Of a stretch of DNA of 64,000 bases, positions 46,267 to 54,532 are shown in pieces (positions within the stretch are counted from its first letter, which is position 1; every line of letters begins with the position of its first letter). The stretch spans positions 17,230 to 81,229 of the forward strand of contig NZ_AOHX01000045.1 of assembly GCF_000337735.1 (NCBI RefSeq). Reading direction: 5' to 3'. This stretch comes from Natronorubrum sulfidifaciens JCM 14089. GTDB taxonomy: Archaea > Halobacteriota > Halobacteria > Halobacteriales > Natrialbaceae. Below the pieces are notes generated by a model. The model was not told the origin of the DNA. It saw nothing but the letters and a program-made list of their open reading frames with translations, and made no database searches. A program made the position numbers and the translations under genes.

Positions 46267-47388
46267 ATGACCGAGTTCGCACATCGAGTCGAGCAGGTAT
46301 CGATCAGCGGCATTCGGAAAGTGTTCGAGGCCGCAGGCGACGACGCGATCAACCTCGGCATCGGCCAACCGGACTTTCCGACGCCCGCTCACGCCCGCCG
46401 TGGCGCGATCGAGGCGATCGAATCGGGCCTGACCGACGCCTACACCTCGAACAAGGGGACACGCAGCCTCCGCGAGGCGATTTCAGCGAAGTACGACCGT
46501 GACTACGGCCTCGAGGTCGATCCCGAAGACGTGATCGCAACCTCGGGCGGCAGCGAGGCGCTGCATCTCGTCCTGCAGGCCCACGTCGATCCGGGTCAAG
46601 AAGTGATCTTCCCCGATCCGGGCTTCGTCTCGTATGACGCCCTGACGAAGATTGCCGGTGGGACGCCCAAACCCGTCGGGCTGCGTGAGGATCTGACGCT
46701 CGATCCTGCCACTGTCGAGGAGGCCATTACGGACGACACCGCTGTTTTCGTCGTCAACAGCCCCGCCAACCCGACCGGCGCAGTCCAGAGCGAGGAGGAT
46801 ATGCGCGAGTTCGCTCGTATCGCCGACGAGCACGACGTGCTCTGTCTCTCGGATGAGGTGTACGAACACATCGTCTTCGAGGGCACACACCACCCGCCGA
46901 TGCAGTTCGCCGAGACTGACAACGTCGTCACCGTCAGCGCCTGCTCGAAAACCTACTCGATGACCGGCTGGCGACTCGGCTGGGTCGTCGGCTCGAATCG
47001 CCGCATCGAGCGCATGCTGCGAGTTCACCAGTACGGACAGGCCTGTGCCTCCGCGCCCGCACAGTACGCCGCCGAAGCCGCGCTGACGGGACCACAGGAC
47101 CCCGTCGACGAGATGGTTGTGGCGTTCGAGGAGCGTCGCGACGTCGTGCTCGATGGCCTCGAGGATGCCGGCCTCGAGGTTCCGAAACCCGAAGGCGCGT
47201 TCTACGTCATGCCGAAAGTGCCAGAGGGCTGGTGTGAAGAAGTGCTCGACCGGGGTGTCGTCGTCGTGCCCGGCGACGCTTTCGGTGCGAACGGAGAAGG
47301 CTACGCTCGACTCTCGTATGCGACGGGGCTGGACGAACTGAAAGAGGCACTCGAGATCATCGACGAAGCGACACAGGCCGTGCGCTAG
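46267..47388 (+). CDS. Class I/II PLP aminotransferase (aspartate aminotransferase-like)
   Basis: 373 residues, fold-type I. INLGIGQPDFPTP, YTSNKGTRSLREAIS, NSPANPTGAV and the lysine motif SACSKTYSMTGWRLGW (Schiff-base Lys at residue 228) are intact, as is the C-terminal substrate-carboxylate Arg region YARLSYATG. It is probably an aspartate or aromatic aminotransferase of the AspC/PatA type; the exact amino acid cannot be told. Confidence 0.92.
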   Translation: MTEFAHRVEQVSISGIRKVFEAAGDDAINLGIGQPDFPTPAHARRGAIEAIESGLTDAYTSNKGTRSLREAISAKYDRDYGLEVDPEDVIATSGGSEALHLVLQAHVDPGQEVIFPDPGFVSYDALTKIAGGTPKPVGLREDLTLDPATVEEAITDDTAVFVVNSPANPTGAVQSEEDMREFARIADEHDVLCLSDEVYEHIVFEGTHHPPMQFAETDNVVTVSACSKTYSMTGWRLGWVVGSNRRIERMLRVHQYGQACASAPAQYAAEAALTGPQDPVDEMVVAFEERRDVVLDGLEDAGLEVPKPEGAFYVMPKVPEGWCEEVLDRGVVVVPGDAFGANGEGYARLSYATGLDELKEALEIIDEATQAVR

Positions 47389-47447
47389 ACTCGGGGACGA
47401 CCGAACCGGGTGGCGGTTTTAAGCGAATCGCACAACTCGAGTGAAAC

Positions 47448-47597
47448 ATGGCCGAGAGCCTCATCGAATCGCTGGTGTTCGCGCTCGCGCTGATCGCGGG
47501 GCTCGTCACCCTCTCGCTTCCCTGGCTCGCAATCGACTGGTGGACCGCAAACCGATCGGCTGCAGATCACGACGACGATGAGTCAGACGACAGGTGA
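47448..47597 (+). CDS. Small membrane protein, 49 residues
   Basis: ATG 47448 to TGA 47595-47597. A single hydrophobic stretch (LVFALALIAGLVTLSLPWLAI) is preceded by MAESLIES and followed by a polar, acidic tail (ADHDDDESDDR). A TATA-like gttttaag (47415-47422) lies about 25 nt upstream of the start, which supports independent leaderless transcription. Function unknown. Confidence 0.5.
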   Translation: MAESLIESLVFALALIAGLVTLSLPWLAIDWWTANRSAADHDDDESDDR

Positions 47598-47662
47598 AAT
47601 ATGCCCGGCGAGAGGTGTGGAACTGTACGCTTATACGGTTCTGTGGCGTGTGCTCGAACGTC

Positions 47663-48628
47663 ATGCGAGCTGTACGCCTTCACGAACACGGTGACGCGGA
47701 TGTACTGCAGGTAGACGAGGTCGATCAACCCGAGCCCGACAGTGACGAGTTGCTCGTCGAGGTGGCTGCTGCGGGGGTCAACCCCGTCGACACCTACTTC
47801 CGGGATGGCTCCTACGAGCCGGTTTCGGTCCCCTTCACACCGGGCGTCGACATTGCCGGCGTCGTCGCGGAAACCGGCGCGGCCGTCACGGGGTTCGAAG
47901 AAGGCGACCGCGTCTTCGGCACCGGCATCGGCAACGCCTCCGCACAGGGCGCGTACGCCGAGTACGCGACGATTCCGACGGATCGCGTCGTTCACCTCCC
48001 CGACGACGCGGACTTGACTGAGGCCGGCGCGGCGGGCGTCGTCGCCGTCACCGCCTGGCGCGCGCTGGTCGACCACGCCGCCCTCGACCCCGCCGAGTAC
48101 TGTCTGGTCCACGGTGGCTCCGGCGGCGTCGGCCACGCCGCCGTCCAGATCGGGGCTGCAGTCAGCGCCCGCGTCATCACCACCGCGTCCGAGGACTACC
48201 ACGACGACCTCGAGGGCCTCGGTGCCGAAACCGTCCTCGACTACGCGCGCGACGACCTCGCTGAGGCCACGCTCGAGGCCAGCGACGGCGGCGTCGACGT
48301 GATCCTCGACCACCGGCTGGACGACTACCTCCAGTTCGACGCGGACGTCGCCGCGACGGGCGCTCGCGTCGTCGGCATCGGCGAGAACAGTCCCGATCCG
48401 GCGTTTACGAACGACGGGGCCGCCCGCTCGAAAGACGTCAGCTACCAGTTCATGAGTATGTTCAACACGCCGGATCTGCGCGTCCCGCTGCGTGGCGTGG
48501 CCCATCTCATGGCGACGGACGCGCTGTCGATCGAGATTGCCCGAAGCTACGACCTCGAGGAGGCTGGGCAGGCCCAAGACGATGTGATGACCGAGAGCAG
48601 CCTCGGGAAACTCGTCATCGAACCCTGA
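47663..48628 (+). CDS. NADPH:quinone oxidoreductase-like (zinc-independent MDR)
   Basis: 321 residues from ATG 47663 (MRAVRLHEHGDADVLQV). It is a medium-chain dehydrogenase/reductase of the QOR type: AAAGVNPVDTYFRDG without zinc-binding cysteines, TPGVDIAGVV, and the nucleotide fold LVHGGSGGVGHAAVQIGAA. Reduces quinones or enoyl/enone compounds with NADPH in related enzymes; substrate here unknown. Confidence 0.9.
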   Translation: MRAVRLHEHGDADVLQVDEVDQPEPDSDELLVEVAAAGVNPVDTYFRDGSYEPVSVPFTPGVDIAGVVAETGAAVTGFEEGDRVFGTGIGNASAQGAYAEYATIPTDRVVHLPDDADLTEAGAAGVVAVTAWRALVDHAALDPAEYCLVHGGSGGVGHAAVQIGAAVSARVITTASEDYHDDLEGLGAETVLDYARDDLAEATLEASDGGVDVILDHRLDDYLQFDADVAATGARVVGIGENSPDPAFTNDGAARSKDVSYQFMSMFNTPDLRVPLRGVAHLMATDALSIEIARSYDLEEAGQAQDDVMTESSLGKLVIEP

Positions 48629-48753
48629 GACGGCGACGACTGCACACCGGCGTCGAGCCACTCGAGGGAGTCGAATCTCGATCGAGAGCCACCAGACGAT
48701 CCAGAAATCCGACTCATCCATACCGCTAAGCCAACGGCAGTCGTGGCTGTCCT

Positions 48754-49011
48754 ATGGGACAAGCTGTCAAGCTCAATGGCCTCGAGACGGTGCTCGAGGA
48801 CCTCGACTACCCGATCACACAGACCGCAGCCGTCGATCAGTGTGACGACGTGACGCTGATCCTCGCCGAGGGAGAGGTAAACCTCGGCGAGACCGTTGCT
48901 GACTCGGGCGGCGACACGTTCGAGTCGATGGACGATCTGGAAACGGAGGTGTTCAACTTACTGCCCCGAAACGCCGTCGGGGAACCCTACCAGTCCGAAG
49001 GGGAAGGATAG
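48754..49011 (+). CDS. DUF5789 family protein
   Basis: 85 residues. It matches the small haloarchaeal DUF5789 family in its whole length, ending in the near-invariant LLPRNAVGEPYQSEGEG; the LETVLEDLDYPIT start is also typical. Probable small single-domain regulator or adaptor; function unknown. Confidence 0.85.
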   Translation: MGQAVKLNGLETVLEDLDYPITQTAAVDQCDDVTLILAEGEVNLGETVADSGGDTFESMDDLETEVFNLLPRNAVGEPYQSEGEG

Positions 49012-49035
49012 TGATAGCGACGGCGCGCGAGACCG

Positions 49036-50118
49036 TTACGCCAGTTCGCTGACCGCGTGCATCGTCGTCTCCTTTTCGGCGTCGGACATCCCGTCGACGA
49101 AACCGATGCGGACGGCGTCGACACCCTCGAGGGCAGCGTAGTCTGTGACCCACTCGCGGACCTCGTCGGGCGTGCCCGCCGGAGCCAGTTCGTCGAGCAC
49201 TTCGTCCGGCAGGGCGGCGGCCATCGCGTCGGTATCGCGCTCGCCCCAGGCGTCTCGGATCTCGGAAACGACTTCGGGATAGCCCTGCTCGGCGACCGAA
49301 TCGCCGTAGTAGGGGCCGTAGGCACCGAGCATGAACGCGATCGTCGAGCGGGCTTTCTCGCGTGCCGCCTCGCGATCCTCGCTTGCGATACCACGAACGA
49401 TCGGGGCGACACGCAGGTCCTCAAGCGACTTCTCCGCGAGGTCGGCCCCGCGAGCGAGATCCTCGAGGCGTTCCTCGAGGCCGTCTCTCGTGAACATCTG
49501 TGGGGCCCAGCCGTCGCCGAAGCGGCCGGCCATCTCGGTCGCCTTCGGCCCGAGGGTAGCGAGGTCGATCGGCGGCGGACTCTCGGGGACGTCGCGTTCG
49601 TAGTTGAGCCCGGCGATGTCGAAGATCTCGCCTTCGTAGGCCGGCGAGCCGGTTTCGTAGACCGCACGGATGATCTCGACGGCTTCGCGGGTGCGTCGCA
49701 GCGGGCGCTCGAAGGCCTTGCCGTGCCAGCGCTCGGTGATCGCGGGCGAACTCGGGCCGAGTCCCAGTCTGAAGCGGCCGTCGGAGGCGTCGTGCAGCGT
49801 CAGCGCCGTCTGAGCGAGCATGGCGGGCGAGCGCCCGAACGGCGAGATGACGTCGTTGGAGATACCGAGTTCGTCGGTGCGATCGGCCGCGAGCGTCAGC
49901 GGCGGCACGATGTTCCAGCCGGTCGTCTCGCCGACGGTGAGCCGGTCGAAGCCCAGCTCCTCGGCCTGAACAGCCCGATCAGCGACGTCCTGTGGGGTCT
50001 CGTAGTCGTTGAGACTCACCAGCAGATCCAGTTCGGCGTTCACGCGTGCTCCCTCCGCGGCGACTGTCGGTTCGTGTGACTGTTGTGCATCATCAGCTAC
50101 CGCGTCAGCCACTCCCAT
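49036..50118 (-). CDS. F420-dependent LLM-class oxidoreductase (TIGR04024-like)
   Basis: 360 residues; the first ~25 lack family character, and GTG at about 50043 (VNAELDLLVSLNDYETP) may be the real start. LLM-fold features: AEELGFDRLTVGETTGWN, ISPFGRSPAMLAQTALTL, GRFRLGLGPSSPAITERWHG. The architecture is that of methylenetetrahydromethanopterin-reductase-like enzymes specific to haloarchaea. Substrate unknown. Confidence 0.88.
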   Translation of the reverse strand: MGVADAVADDAQQSHEPTVAAEGARVNAELDLLVSLNDYETPQDVADRAVQAEELGFDRLTVGETTGWNIVPPLTLAADRTDELGISNDVISPFGRSPAMLAQTALTLHDASDGRFRLGLGPSSPAITERWHGKAFERPLRRTREAVEIIRAVYETGSPAYEGEIFDIAGLNYERDVPESPPPIDLATLGPKATEMAGRFGDGWAPQMFTRDGLEERLEDLARGADLAEKSLEDLRVAPIVRGIASEDREAAREKARSTIAFMLGAYGPYYGDSVAEQGYPEVVSEIRDAWGERDTDAMAAALPDEVLDELAPAGTPDEVREWVTDYAALEGVDAVRIGFVDGMSDAEKETTMHAVSELA

Positions 50119-50152
50119 AAAGTATTGTCACTCCGTCTCGAGAAGCGCGCCG

Positions 50153-50593
50153 TCACTGCTCGTCGGCCGGAGACTCGAGGATCGCCCGACAGATCCGCTT
50201 TGCCGACTCGAGGTGGGCGTCTGCGTCCTCGTGGCCAGTGTCGTCGATCTCCGAGAGCAGTTCCCGAACCGTTGCGACGCGCTCGCGAACCGTCGCGTCC
50301 TCGAGGTCGCTCGTCGCGGCGTCGGCGGCGATTGCTTCGGCTTCGCCGAGCCAGCGACTCGCGGTCCGGTTGACGGGAACGTCGGCAGTCGCCTCGAGTC
50401 GGTGGGAGAGTTGGCGGACCTGCACAGCGATCCCTCGCTCGCTGTCGTCGGCTGCCGCTGGGGACGAGTCGTCGGTCACTGACGGGAGTACGACGGCGAG
50501 TCCCGTAACTGTTGGCTGACGGCCGGCGATCAGTCGTGGCTCGTCGCCGCCAACGACGGTCAACTCCTGACTCGGTTCGTTCGATGGTGGCAT
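50153..50593 (-). CDS. Hypothetical acidic protein
   Basis: 146 residues from ATG 50593 (MPPSNEPSQELTV). A beta-rich first third (LTVVGGDEPRLIAGRQPTVTGLAVVL) is followed by helices rich in Asp/Glu (WLGEAEAIAADAATSDLEDATVRERVATVRELL). No family recognised. It is divergent from the glcD-like gene with 57 bp between the starts, so the two share a promoter region. Confidence 0.6.
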   Translation of the reverse strand: MPPSNEPSQELTVVGGDEPRLIAGRQPTVTGLAVVLPSVTDDSSPAAADDSERGIAVQVRQLSHRLEATADVPVNRTASRWLGEAEAIAADAATSDLEDATVRERVATVRELLSEIDDTGHEDADAHLESAKRICRAILESPADEQ

Positions 50594-50650
50594 CTCGAGT
50601 ACGAGCAGGCTGGTGAAAACGTTGATACCGAACGCCGCCAACGTGGGCGT

Positions 50651-52090
50651 ATGACACACGATTGTTCGTTTCTCGAGGCCCTCGACCTCGAGGACGACCA
50701 GTTATCCGTCGCCGAGAGCCGGCGCGAGTCTCATGCTGCCGACTGGGGTGCACAACAGCGCGGAGAGGGCGTCCGGCCCGACGCGGTCGTCTGGCCCGAG
50801 TCCACGGCCGACGTGTCGGCCGTTCTCGCGGCAGCGACCGACCGCGGCGTTCCAGTCACGCCCTACGCCGCGGGGACCGGGCTCGAGGGCAACGCCGTGC
50901 CCGCCGACGGCGGAATCAGCCTCGATCTAACCCGAATGGACGACGTCGTTGAGTACCGGCCCGACGACTTCCAGATCGACGTCGGCCCCGGAGTCATCGG
51001 CTCGGCCGTCGACGAGTACGTCGCCCCCGATGGCCTCTTTTTCCCGCCGCTTCCCTCCTCGGGCGACATCTCCACGGTCGGCGGCATGATCGCGACCGAC
51101 GCCAGCGGGATGACGACTGTCAGATACGGCGAGGTCGCCGACTGGGTGCTCGGCCTCGAGGCCGTGTTGGCCGACGGCACCGTTATCGAGACGGGGTCGC
51201 GGGCGGTCAAGACCTCGAGCGGCTACAACCTGACCGAACTCATTGTCGGCAGCGAGGGCACACTCGCGGTCGTCACCGAGGCGACGCTGGAGCTCGCGGG
51301 GCGACCCGAGCAGGTCCGCGGCGGACGAGCCATCTTCGAGACGCTCGACGACGCCGCCGAAGCCGTCTTCCACACCGTCCGGACGGCCGTCGACGTTGCC
51401 CGGATCGAACTCGTCGACGGGTTGAGCGCCCGGATGGCCAACGCGTATCTCGACGCCGACCTGCCGGACGCACCGATGGTCTTTCTCGAGTTCCACGCCA
51501 ACCACGGCGTCGACGAGGAGATCGCGCTCTGTCGAACGATCTTCGAGGACCACGACGTCGCCCGCTTCGAGATGAGCGACGACGACGCCGAGATGGATGC
51601 CCTCTGGCGCGCCCGCCGGGAACTGGCCTACGCGGTTGCGAGCTACGATCCCGACCTCGAGACGCTCCATCCCGGCGACGTCACGGTGCCGATCAGTTCC
51701 TACCCCGAGATCGTCCACGAAGCGAAACGCCTCGGCGAGGAGTACGACCTGCTCGTCCCCTGTTTCGGCCACGCGGGCGACGGCAACCTGCATTACACCG
51801 TCCTCGTCGATCCCGACGATTCGGCGATGGTCGAGTGTGGCGAGGAACTCTACGCGGCGGTTGTCGAACAGGCGCTCGAGTTGGGCGGCACAGCGACCGG
51901 CGAACACGGTATCGGACAGGGAAAACGCGAGTATCTCGAGGCCGAACACGGCACTGGCGCGGTCGAAACGATGCGCACGGTCAAGCGCGCCCTCGATCCG
52001 ACGGGAACGCTGAATCCGGGGAAGATCTTCCCCGAGACGGCGTCAGGTGCGCGGGTTCGTGCGGGCGGTGCGCTTGAGACGGAAGAGTAA
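50651..52090 (+). CDS. FAD-linked 2-hydroxyacid dehydrogenase (GlcD/D-lactate dehydrogenase-like)
   Basis: 479 residues. N-terminal VAO-type FAD domain: PDAVVWPESTADVSAVLA, VTPYAAGTGLEGNAVP, FFPPLPSSGDISTVGGMIATDASG and LTELIVGSEGTLAVVTEATL. The C-terminal FAD-oxidase domain has CFGHAGDGNLHYTVL and TATGEHGIGQGKR with metal/substrate histidines. It oxidises a D-2-hydroxyacid (glycolate, D-lactate or an aromatic equivalent) to the 2-oxoacid. A decayed second copy lies at 54221-54470. The TPP decarboxylase 3.7 kb downstream could use its product. Confidence 0.92.
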   Translation: MTHDCSFLEALDLEDDQLSVAESRRESHAADWGAQQRGEGVRPDAVVWPESTADVSAVLAAATDRGVPVTPYAAGTGLEGNAVPADGGISLDLTRMDDVVEYRPDDFQIDVGPGVIGSAVDEYVAPDGLFFPPLPSSGDISTVGGMIATDASGMTTVRYGEVADWVLGLEAVLADGTVIETGSRAVKTSSGYNLTELIVGSEGTLAVVTEATLELAGRPEQVRGGRAIFETLDDAAEAVFHTVRTAVDVARIELVDGLSARMANAYLDADLPDAPMVFLEFHANHGVDEEIALCRTIFEDHDVARFEMSDDDAEMDALWRARRELAYAVASYDPDLETLHPGDVTVPISSYPEIVHEAKRLGEEYDLLVPCFGHAGDGNLHYTVLVDPDDSAMVECGEELYAAVVEQALELGGTATGEHGIGQGKREYLEAEHGTGAVETMRTVKRALDPTGTLNPGKIFPETASGARVRAGGALETEE

Positions 52091-52109
52091 AGCAGACGGC
52101 GATCTATGC

Positions 52110-53960
52110 TTATTCGGTATTGTCGAGTAAACCGTGTTTCAAGAGATAGCCAACGCCGCCAAGTCCAGCAAGAGCACCCACGACGCCAAAGCCCGGGCTG
52201 CCGTCATCGTCTGAAACGTCATTTGTCTCATCGTCCATCCCCGTTTCGTCACCTGTTGTGTTATCTGCCTCTGAGTCTACATCTATCTCGCCCTCGATTC
52301 CCGTTTCGTCGTCTTCTGTGTGATTGACTACCGAGTCTGTGTCTGTCTCGTCGTTGTCTTTTTCATCTTCGGCGGAAACATCGTCTGTTTCGGTAACAGT
52401 AACTCTATCTGTAAACTCTCTTTCACTCCCATTTTCTAGAATGACGGTTAGTGTGATCAGTTGTTCTCCTGCATCCTCGTAGGTGTATGTAACAGTCTCC
52501 CCGACTGCAGTGTCTCCAGTCCCGAATTCCCACAGGTAGTTAGTAATATCGCTGGTACCACCTGTTGAACTCGAAGCGTTCAACTCAACCGTATCACCGA
52601 CTGTCGGATTCTTTGGAGTTAATTCGAACTCTGGTGTTGCTCTGATCGTCTGGCCAAACTCACTCACATCTTTACCCTCGAGACTCCGCCTGTGAAACGC
52701 TACAACGTCGTCGATTGCTGGTTGTGGAGTATGACCCGCATCCTCATAGACGCGGAACTGTGCTTCGACTCCCGCCTCCTGGTATGCTTCCTGACACCGG
52801 GGGAACCGTTCTTCGATCATGTCGTCGCCGTATACTTCTAGTGCGATTTGTCGAAGTTCGTCGTCGGTCCACGCATCACTGTATGGAATCGTGTCGTTGT
52901 TGTCTTCTGCACCCATGTAGAGGAATTGATTTACCTCGTCAAGTGCGTCCAAATCAACCGGCTCGTCCGTCAGTTCTGCAACATCTGCAATTCCAACGTG
53001 ATACGGCAGTGTATGTCCCTCAGCCTCCTCCAGCGGGAGTATAGCCATCCCGTTGAGCCCACCAGCGGTCACTGACAGAACTCGATCAGGATGGAGCATC
53101 GTGAACCGATCGACAAAATTCCCCGATGCAGAAAAGCCATTAAGCATGATCCCATCGGCGACTGGGTATCCTTGATCTGTAAGTCGATCCTGTGCATGCT
53201 CTACCATGCTGAGTAACTGGAGATCAACTCGCTCTAGTGGTCCGGACTCAAGTGAAAGCGTAGTATCGTCGAGTTGATGCACGTAGTGGTTTCCATCAAC
53301 TGGCTCCGCTCTCGGACGCGGGAACACGGGAACAATGAACGGGGCAAGGAGTTCACCAGCAATTTGTCTGCCAAATCCACCAGAGATAGTCCGCTCACCA
53401 GCTTTCCGGTGCTCTTCAAACTCATCGCTGACTGTTCCTGTGTTGGTTGGCTCGACCAGCAGCGATTTCGGCTCCTCGTCTTCGAACGTATCTGGTGCGT
53501 AGAGATAGTACGGATAATTAAATCCCGCATTGGGATTGGCATCAATCAGTTGTGGCTCCACACCATTGATCCGCTCTGGAAGATTATCACCGACACTGAC
53601 CAGCGCGTCATCGCGTTCGAGCCGGGAGCCGCCCGAGGCCGGATACGCCCTTGCTGATAGGGTCTGTGATTCAGTGATCTGATCAGTCAGCGTGATTGTA
53701 ACATCTGTAGCCACACCGGCGTCAAGGTTGGTTCTCCCGATAGAGTTATTCTCATCCCGAATAGACACGAATATATCTTTATTCGTTGCTACCTCTGCAA
53801 TAACAACTGATCTTCCGTTAGACTCTTGATCCTCAAACGTGATTGAAACATCCGGTTCGCTTCCACGGACATGACCGCTTCCTGCACCGATGGCTGCCAC
53901 CCCTGCGAGACAACCGCCAGTCGTTTTTAATAATGTTCGCCGTTCAGTAAACATATTCAT
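52110..53960 (-). CDS. Secreted, surface-anchored PKD-domain esterase
   Basis: 616 residues. A Tat-type signal (MNMFTERRTLLKTTGG, then an Ala/Gly-rich h-region) precedes an alpha/beta hydrolase domain with nucleophile elbow LNGFSASGNF and a plausible catalytic His in YEDAGHTPQP. A PKD domain follows (about 455-535; NPTVGDTVELNASSSTGG, YTYEDAGEQLITLTV), then a Thr/Asp/Glu-rich linker. The end, GSPGFGVVGALAGLGGVGYLL, is a PGF-CTERM-like sorting signal for archaeosortase. Codon use is more AT-rich than in the flanking genes, suggesting transfer. Confidence 0.85.
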   Translation of the reverse strand: MNMFTERRTLLKTTGGCLAGVAAIGAGSGHVRGSEPDVSITFEDQESNGRSVVIAEVATNKDIFVSIRDENNSIGRTNLDAGVATDVTITLTDQITESQTLSARAYPASGGSRLERDDALVSVGDNLPERINGVEPQLIDANPNAGFNYPYYLYAPDTFEDEEPKSLLVEPTNTGTVSDEFEEHRKAGERTISGGFGRQIAGELLAPFIVPVFPRPRAEPVDGNHYVHQLDDTTLSLESGPLERVDLQLLSMVEHAQDRLTDQGYPVADGIMLNGFSASGNFVDRFTMLHPDRVLSVTAGGLNGMAILPLEEAEGHTLPYHVGIADVAELTDEPVDLDALDEVNQFLYMGAEDNNDTIPYSDAWTDDELRQIALEVYGDDMIEERFPRCQEAYQEAGVEAQFRVYEDAGHTPQPAIDDVVAFHRRSLEGKDVSEFGQTIRATPEFELTPKNPTVGDTVELNASSSTGGTSDITNYLWEFGTGDTAVGETVTYTYEDAGEQLITLTVILENGSEREFTDRVTVTETDDVSAEDEKDNDETDTDSVVNHTEDDETGIEGEIDVDSEADNTTGDETGMDDETNDVSDDDGSPGFGVVGALAGLGGVGYLLKHGLLDNTE

Positions 53961-54088
53961 CTGTTATCAGCCACATAGAACGAACCCTATTTATAATATG
54001 TGGCCGAAATGACCTGTGGTGTATGTGGTATTTATTTTCTAACTAGTTCCTTCTTCTCACTTAAACATCATTTATCCACACATAATAG
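53961..54088. other. AT-rich intergenic stretch
   Basis: About 130 bp of AT-rich sequence upstream of the PKD-esterase start. It probably holds that gene's promoter (rich in TTTATAAT and TTTATTTTC-like blocks) and marks the edge of the acquired segment. No gene is visible. Confidence 0.4.
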
Positions 54089-54220
54089 CTAAAAATAGTC
54101 CATCGGTTCTTCAGTAACGAATTTAGCGGCCTCGAGTGGATTGTGGACCAACACGTCGAGCACGTCGACGCCCTCGCGAGTCAGTGTGTTCTCGATCATC
54201 CCTTCGATTTCGTCTGGCGA
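54089..54220 (-). pseudogene. C-terminal fragment of a second TPP-dependent decarboxylase
   Basis: Read on the minus strand, the fragment encodes SPDEIEGMIENTLTREGVDVL, then DVLVHNPLEAAKFVTEEP and a stop at 54089-54091. The first part matches the end of the intact decarboxylase (55812-57503: SPDGIERALEDALAREGVDV, then LDVLVHD). The fragment has its own longer tail, so it comes from a paralogue and is not a recent copy. Its 5' side is cut off at about 54220, where glcD-like sequence on the other strand begins. Confidence 0.8.
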
Positions 54221-54470
54221 CCTCCGAGGATCACGACGTTACCCCCTTCGAGATGAGCGACGATGATGCCGAGATGGATGCCCTCTGGCAAGCGCGCCGA
54301 AAACTAGCCTACGCGGTGCCAGCTACGATCCTTTCCCTCGAGCCGCTCCATCCCGGCGACGTAATCAAGCGCGCGCTCGACCCGACGGGAACGCTGAATC
54401 CGGGGAAGATCTTCCCGAATGGGGCAAGCAGGTTCGTATGGGCGGTGCGCTCGAGACGAAAGACGAGTAG
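54221..54470 (+). pseudogene. Decayed 3' fragment of a second glcD-like gene
   Basis: The fragment is collinear with the intact glcD-like gene. DHDV, then FEMSDDDAEMDALWQARRKL and HPGDV match 51547-51684. After an internal deletion of about 300 bp, IKRALDPTGTLNPGKIFP matches 51983-52034. The end (gggcggtgcgctcgagacg) matches the glcD terminus but is out of frame. It has no 5' half and cannot be functional. It abuts the decarboxylase fragment at about 54220. Confidence 0.88.
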
Positions 54471-54532
54471 CCCTCGTGCAGTCACCGGCAGTCTTTAGAA
54501 GAATTAAACGATCCCTCTGAGTAACTGACGCT

